From Bradyrhizobium sp. CCGUVB1N3 (lineage in GTDB: Bacteria > Pseudomonadota > Alphaproteobacteria > Rhizobiales > Xanthobacteraceae): 64,000 nucleotides of DNA. Position numbers and translations under genes: made by a program. Shown here piece after piece: positions 59,977 to 64,000 of the stretch. The notes under the pieces are model-generated. The model had not been told where the DNA came from. It searched no databases and saw nothing but the letters and a program-made list of their open reading frames with translations. Every line of letters begins with the position of its first letter. Positions within the stretch are counted from its first letter, which is position 1. The stretch lies in contig NZ_JANADR010000001.1 of NCBI RefSeq assembly GCF_024199925.1, positions 3,038,001 to 3,102,000 on the forward strand, given 5' to 3'.

Positions 59977-60893
59977 TGCTTGCACTGCTCTGCGGCGGAC
60001 AAGGAACCCTTTCGGACAAGATCTTCGATCTGGTCGCCGATCGACCTGCCGCGGAACCAGTTTTCGTCGCGGCAACCGCTTTTCTCGGTGAGGATCCGCG
60101 GGAGTTCATCAGCACGCGAAGCGCGGACGAACTGTCCGCCAATCACGCCAGCCAGATCCTGGCCGTCACGTCAGCTCTCGCGATCCACGCCTGCATTGCC
60201 GACCTCCTGGTCGAACAGACAGCCGTCACAGGCTATAGCGTCGGTGAGATGGCGGCATGGAGCATCGCAGGAATCTGGACCGCCGATGAAGCCTTGCGGC
60301 TCACGGATATTCGCGCCCGATTGATGGAAAGTGTGGCGGGCCCCGATGGCCGCTTGGGCTACGTCCGCGGCCTCGATCGGGCCGCGCTCGAACGCCTGCT
60401 CGAGAAATATCGCTGCGAGATCGCGATCAAGAACCCCGACTTCCTTCTCGTGATCGGAGGCGCCGAGCGGGATGTCATCGATCTCTGCAATGAAGCCGCC
60501 AAGCAAGGCGCACGCGCGGGCCTTCTCGCCGTGAAAATCGCATCGCATACCACAAGGCTCGAGCAGGCCTGCGGCTCTCTGCAACAGGTGCTCGACGCCA
60601 GCAGGCACTCGGCCGTTGCAAGCCAGCGAGTCCTGCTTGCCGGAGGTGACGGCGAACGCATCTTCTCTGTCGCCGGCGACACAGCGAAACTGGCGTGCCA
60701 GGTCGCACGGGCCATCGACTGGTCCGCGACCCTGGAAGCTCTGGCAGAGCTGGGCGTGACCCGGGTGCTGGACCTGGGTCCAGGACATGCGCTGGCAGAG
60801 ATGATGCGGGCCTCTCAGCCATCCGTGCGCTGCTACGCCGCCGACGGATTTCGCACCGTCGACGGCTTGAGAAACTGGATTGCGTCCGACTAA
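59976..60893 (+). CDS. mdcH: Malonyl-CoA:ACP transacylase of malonate decarboxylase
   Basis: A 305-residue acyltransferase of the FabD type. Active-site Ser88 lies in TGYSVGEMAAW and the second catalytic His in KIASHTTRLEQ; the N-terminus LLCGGQGTL is the variant GQGSQ loop. It loads malonyl onto MdcC to prime the cycle. Last gene of the operon; its TAA lies at the edge of a 149-bp repeat. With this gene all parts of a biotin-independent, soluble malonate decarboxylase are present. Confidence 0.93.
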   Translation: MLALLCGGQGTLSDKIFDLVADRPAAEPVFVAATAFLGEDPREFISTRSADELSANHASQILAVTSALAIHACIADLLVEQTAVTGYSVGEMAAWSIAGIWTADEALRLTDIRARLMESVAGPDGRLGYVRGLDRAALERLLEKYRCEIAIKNPDFLLVIGGAERDVIDLCNEAAKQGARAGLLAVKIASHTTRLEQACGSLQQVLDASRHSAVASQRVLLAGGDGERIFSVAGDTAKLACQVARAIDWSATLEALAELGVTRVLDLGPGHALAEMMRASQPSVRCYAADGFRTVDGLRNWIASD

Positions 60894-61041
60894 AAGCGCG
60901 ATGAGATTGGAATGAATCGCCATCGCGCTTAGGTTATTGTTTGGGCATGATCTCCGCGCAAACGCGTTCCGCGTTTGTCGCGAGGGAAAACCGCTGTGCA
61001 CTTTGCGCTAACGCGGCCCTTCGGGTCCGGATCATGCTCTA
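60893..61041. repeat. 150-bp dispersed repeat, left copy (inverted relative to 63.3 kb)
   Basis: The copy starts with AAAGCGCGATGAG, contains GCGCAAACGCG-TTCC-GCGTTTGTCGC (stem-loop) and ends GGGTCCGGATCATGCTCTA. Its reverse complement matches 63303-63453 with only a few differences over about 150 bp. It begins on the last base of the mdcH stop and ends 10 bp before the stop of the CaiB-type gene. Confidence 0.85.
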
Positions 61042-61051
61042 GCCCTATCCG

Positions 61052-62239
61052 CTAGATGATGCCGCCTTGCCGAAGCGCAGCAATCGCAGCCGCGTCGTAG
61101 CCGAGTTCGGCCAGGACGAGATCGGTATGCTCGCCGAGCGTCGGCGGGCGCGTCGCGATTTGACCCGGCGTTTCCGACAGCCGGACGGCAGCGCGTGTCA
61201 CCGGTGCGGGCTTCGGCAAGCCTGGATAATCGACGTCCTGCATGAATCCGGCGGCGCGAATGTGCGGATGATCCAGCGCCTGTTGCGGGCTCAGGACGGG
61301 CCCGGCCGGAATCATCGCACGTCCCAGCGTGTCGACAGCCTCCTGCGTGGTGCGATCGGCGCACCAGCGCGCCATCCGCTCGCTGATGATGGGGCCGTTG
61401 TCGCCGCGCTTGATATCGTCGGCAAAGCGCGGATCGTTCAGCCACTGGTCTTCCTCACCCATCAGCTTCGCCCAGCGTTTGAACAACGGATGACCCGTGA
61501 CCTGGCACAGCACCCAGCCGTCCTTGGTGCGGTAGATGTCGGCTGGAGCTGCGGTCTGACCGAGATTGCCGGTCGGAACGCGATTGGCTGATATCACCGC
61601 CTGCTCGATCAGCGTGGCGTTGGTGAAGGACAGCGCGGTCGCAAGCAACGCGCCCTCGACGATCTGCCCGCGCCCGGACTTTGCCCGCTCGATCAGCGCG
61701 GCAAGCGTCCCGAACGCGCAATGCAATGCAGTTCCGAAATCAACCCAATTCACCGCGGCCCGGTAAGGCGGATCACCGGCGCCCGTCATGTACACCGAAC
61801 CCGACATGACCTGCCCGACACCGTCGAAGCCGACGCGGTCGGACCAGGGCCCCGGCCCGCCGAATGCGGTTGCCGTCGTCAGGATGATGTCGGGCTTGAT
61901 CGCCTTCAACGAGTCGTAGTCGAGCTTCATCGCGCGCAGGGTCTGTGGCGGCAGGTTGGCGACGACCACGTCCGCGGTCGCGATCAGGCGGCGCATCACC
62001 TCCTGCCCTTCCGGCCTCATCGGATCGAGCGTGATGCACTTCTTGTTGCGGTTGACCTGTAGAAACAGCGCGCCTTCACCGCCTTCGCCGACCGGTGCCA
62101 CGAAGCGATCCTCGCTGCCGTCGCGCTTTTCCACGCGAATGACCTCGGCGCCGAATTCGGCCAGCAACGTCGCGCAATACGGCCCCGCGATATAGCGCCC
62201 GAAATCGAGGACGCGCACGCCCTCCAGAACTCCCCCCAT
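61052..62239 (-). CDS. Family III CoA-transferase (CaiB/BaiF type)
   Basis: A 395-residue CoA transferase. N-terminal VRVLDFGRYIAGPYCATLLAE and the catalytic-Asp region NWVDFGTALHCAFG (Asp167) fit family III; GPGPWSDRVGFDGVGQVMSG and GWVLCQVTGHPLFKRW are also typical. ATG 62239 has AGGGAAG upstream. It moves CoA between carboxylic acids; donor and acceptor are unknown. It is divergent from a VOC gene, and both are enclosed by two inverted repeats. Confidence 0.9.
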   Translation of the reverse strand: MGGVLEGVRVLDFGRYIAGPYCATLLAEFGAEVIRVEKRDGSEDRFVAPVGEGGEGALFLQVNRNKKCITLDPMRPEGQEVMRRLIATADVVVANLPPQTLRAMKLDYDSLKAIKPDIILTTATAFGGPGPWSDRVGFDGVGQVMSGSVYMTGAGDPPYRAAVNWVDFGTALHCAFGTLAALIERAKSGRGQIVEGALLATALSFTNATLIEQAVISANRVPTGNLGQTAAPADIYRTKDGWVLCQVTGHPLFKRWAKLMGEEDQWLNDPRFADDIKRGDNGPIISERMARWCADRTTQEAVDTLGRAMIPAGPVLSPQQALDHPHIRAAGFMQDVDYPGLPKPAPVTRAAVRLSETPGQIATRPPTLGEHTDLVLAELGYDAAAIAALRQGGII

Positions 62240-62417
62240 CGATTTCTTCCCTTATCGTCTTTTACCTTGTGTTTTTGCCAGATTACAGGGACTGGCTGCG
62301 GCGGCAAGGTGGCAACGTGCATCGTGCTTTGCCCGCAGATGTGATCGGCTGACAGTTTCGGCTGACGGAAATTCTGCTCTAGTATGGCCTCTCCGTCCCC
62401 CAGCCAGAGCGCGATCC

Positions 62418-63305
62418 ATGCCTCAACAATTCGATCGATCCACTGAAGACCTCGGCAACGCGATCCATTTCGAGCACGTCAACATCCAGGTCCCGGATCA
62501 GCGCCTCGCTACCTTGTTTTACGTCACGGGGCTCGGGCTCACCCGCGACCCCTATCTGATGGTGTCCGACACCAACATGTGGATCAATGCCGGTCAGAGC
62601 CAGTTTCACTTGCCGAGCGGCAAGCCGCAGGTGCTGCGCGGTCACGTCGGGCTGGTCATCGCGGGCCGTGAGGCGCTGCTACAGCGGCTGTCGTCAGTCG
62701 CCAAAAAGCTCGAAGGCACGGCGTTCGCGTTCGCCGAGCATGACGACTATGTCGAGGCTGTCTGTCCGTGGGGTAATCGCCTGCGCTGCCATGAGCCGGA
62801 CGCGGCGCGCTTCGGGCGTATCGCGCTCGGCATCCCCTATGTCGAATTCGAGGTGCCGGTCGGAACCGCGCCGGCGATTTGCGCTTTCTATCCCGAGATC
62901 ATGGGCATGCCCGCCGAGCTCAGGAATGGCGACGGCCAGGTTGCCGCCGTGAAGACAGGCCGCGGCCAGCACCTGCTATTCCGCGAGATCGATCGGCCTC
63001 AGCCGGATTACGACGGCCACCATGTGCAGATGTACATCACCGATTTCTCCGGTCCTTACCGCAAGCTATCGGCGCGCAACCTGATCTCCCGCGAGGACAA
63101 TCAATACCAGTACCGGTTTTGCGACATCGTCGATCTCGACAGCGGCAAGCATCTCTTCACGGTCGAGCACGAGGTGCGCAGCGCGACCCACCCGATGTTC
63201 ATGCGGCCGATGGTCAACCGCAATCCAGCGCTGACCAACCGCAACTACGCGTTCGGCCACGATCAATCGCTCTGGGCGATGGGGCCGGACCAATACGAGG
63301 GATAG
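62418..63305 (+). CDS. VOC family protein (two-domain glyoxalase/dioxygenase superfamily)
   Basis: A 295-residue protein with two vicinal-oxygen-chelate units. The first begins IHFEHVNIQVPDQRLATLFY (metal His about 20) and the second about residue 135, LGIPYVEFEVPVGTAPAICAF, with HHVQMYITDFSGPY later. ATG 62418; no strong ribosome site. The function is unknown; extradiol dioxygenases, glyoxalases and epimerases share the fold. It is divergent from the CoA-transferase gene and ends in the right repeat copy. Confidence 0.75.
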   Translation: MPQQFDRSTEDLGNAIHFEHVNIQVPDQRLATLFYVTGLGLTRDPYLMVSDTNMWINAGQSQFHLPSGKPQVLRGHVGLVIAGREALLQRLSSVAKKLEGTAFAFAEHDDYVEAVCPWGNRLRCHEPDAARFGRIALGIPYVEFEVPVGTAPAICAFYPEIMGMPAELRNGDGQVAAVKTGRGQHLLFREIDRPQPDYDGHHVQMYITDFSGPYRKLSARNLISREDNQYQYRFCDIVDLDSGKHLFTVEHEVRSATHPMFMRPMVNRNPALTNRNYAFGHDQSLWAMGPDQYEG

Positions 63306-63453
63306 AGCATGATCCGGACCCGAAGGGCCGCGTTAGCGCAAAGTGTGAAGCGGTTTTCCCTCGCGACAAACGCGGAACGCGTTTGCGCGGAGATCATGCT
63401 CAAACAATAACCTAAAGCGCGATGACGATTCATCCCAATCTCATCGCGCTTTA
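63303..63453. repeat. 150-bp dispersed repeat, right copy
   Basis: Begins TAGAGCATGATCCGGACC, including the stop of the VOC gene, and ends CATCGCGCTTTA. It is the inverted partner of 60893-61041, with about 95 per cent identity by eye. The stem GCGGAACGCG and the AAAACCGC/GCGGTTTT core also occur in the degenerate copy near 22.5 kb. Confidence 0.85.
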
Positions 63454-63614
63454 GGGAGCAACAAGGATTGTGCTTGGCAAAGGCCGGCTCGTGCGCCGCT
63501 TGCTTCGACTGCATCATCAGAAAGAAGATGTCCACGCGCGGAGGCCACCCGTAAATTTCCCAAGTGCTGGCCGCGGGGCTCACTGGTTAACTGGTGCCGG
63601 TCGAGCGCCGCACC

Positions 63615-63779
63615 ATGAAAACACCGAAGCCAAAGCAATGGTCCGAGCAGGAAGTCCGGCGATTGGTCAGGCTCGCCCGGCAGGGAGCTGGCACGTCGAA
63701 GATAGCCGCCGAACTGGGCCGTCACGCCGGCTCGGTGAGGCGAATGGCGCGGACGGTGGGAATATTGTTGAAGAAGTAG
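63615..63779 (+). CDS. Small helix-turn-helix protein (54 aa)
   Basis: A 54-residue basic protein from ATG 63615 (a start 21 bp upstream is possible). QWSEQEVRRLVRLARQGAG is a SANT/Myb- or GcrA-like helix, and SKIAAELGRHAGSVRRMART a second, helix-turn-helix-like unit. It almost entirely consists of one DNA-binding domain. Similar short proteins are common in Bradyrhizobium, to my memory. Targets unknown. Confidence 0.65.
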   Translation: MKTPKPKQWSEQEVRRLVRLARQGAGTSKIAAELGRHAGSVRRMARTVGILLKK

Positions 63780-63903
63780 CTGTCTGTTGCGGCGCAAAGC
63801 GCGGCGTCGGCCACGGCTAACTCTTAATATCCATGGCTTTCTTACCGCAAAGGCTCAAAGTTCTCAGCATCAGGCGAAGCCAAATCTTCCTGGCGGAGAC
63901 CCT

Positions 63904-64000
63904 ATGAGTCGCTCCCCCTCTATCGTGCCGCATGCGTCAGCCAACCATGACGTCTATCTTGTGCTTGAAGACTTCGGCGGCCGGCTCGGGTGTGCCTGGT
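63904..64000 (+). CDS. Conserved hypothetical protein, N-terminal part (cut by window end)
   Basis: ATG 63904 with GGAG six bases upstream opens a frame to the window edge. The 32 visible residues include VYLVLEDFGGRLGCAW, which resembles the start of a conserved small Bradyrhizobium hypothetical family. Nothing can be said about the rest. Confidence 0.55.
   Translation, partial: MSRSPSIVPHASANHDVYLVLEDFGGRLGCAW

Overview
The window is GC-rich (by eye roughly two thirds G+C) alphaproteobacterial chromosome. Gene content and style point to Bradyrhizobium or a close relative in the Nitrobacteraceae: cyoABCD, a DUF1127 protein, many Liv-type and NitT/TauT-type ABC transporters, short rhizobial intergenic repeats, and densely packed operons with ATGA overlaps. 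This is inferred from protein families; no rRNA or tRNA gene is visible. I see no CRISPR array, transposase or intact prophage.

Left part (1-19 kb): the tail of an indolepyruvate ferredoxin oxidoreductase-like gene, a KstD-like flavoprotein, an HtrA-like protease with a cut-off PDZ domain, a two-subunit GMC dehydrogenase, a secreted nuclease-fold protein and the cytochrome bo3 quinol oxidase operon cyoABCD. Next is a gamma-resorcylate (2,6-dihydroxybenzoate) module: decarboxylase, resorcinol hydroxylase oxygenase and reductase, an MFS carrier, and a divergent MarR regulator with two strong palindromes in front of it. A sorbosone-dehydrogenase-type protein and the membrane urate oxidase PuuD with its cytochrome c tail follow.

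Middle (19-36.5 kb): a CHASE3/PAS histidine kinase without a response regulator, a sugar-type binding protein without permeases, a DadA-like oxidase, a glyoxalase-like protein, an L,D-transpeptidase and a lytic transglycosylase. Then comes a catabolic island: cupin, a frameshifted SDR and an acetolactate-synthase-like TPP enzyme, divergent from an IclR regulator that is followed by a Liv-type transporter. In that transporter the second permease and both ATPases form one polypeptide.

Right-centre (36.5-50 kb): an unrecognised overlapping gene pair, then a TonB-dependent receptor whose promoter carries a perfect NikR-type operator (GTATGA-N16-TCATAC). After it come a small dimeric-barrel protein, a NitT/TauT-type ABC transporter whose binding protein has a histidine cluster, and a methyltransferase. 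Together these suggest NikR-controlled nickel (or nickel-chelate) uptake, the most interesting hypothesis here. A 996-residue patatin-like membrane protein and an MFS gene broken by one amber codon follow.

Right (50-64 kb): a cysteine-rich unknown, a DUF1127 protein, an M20 amidohydrolase, and a complete malonate-use locus. That locus has madLM plus a GntR-FCD regulator on the minus strand, and mdcACDEGBH on the plus strand behind a clear promoter flanked by direct repeats. A CaiB-type CoA transferase and a VOC protein are enclosed by two near-identical inverted copies of a 150-bp repeat. The window closes with a 54-residue helix-turn-helix protein and the start of a conserved hypothetical gene.
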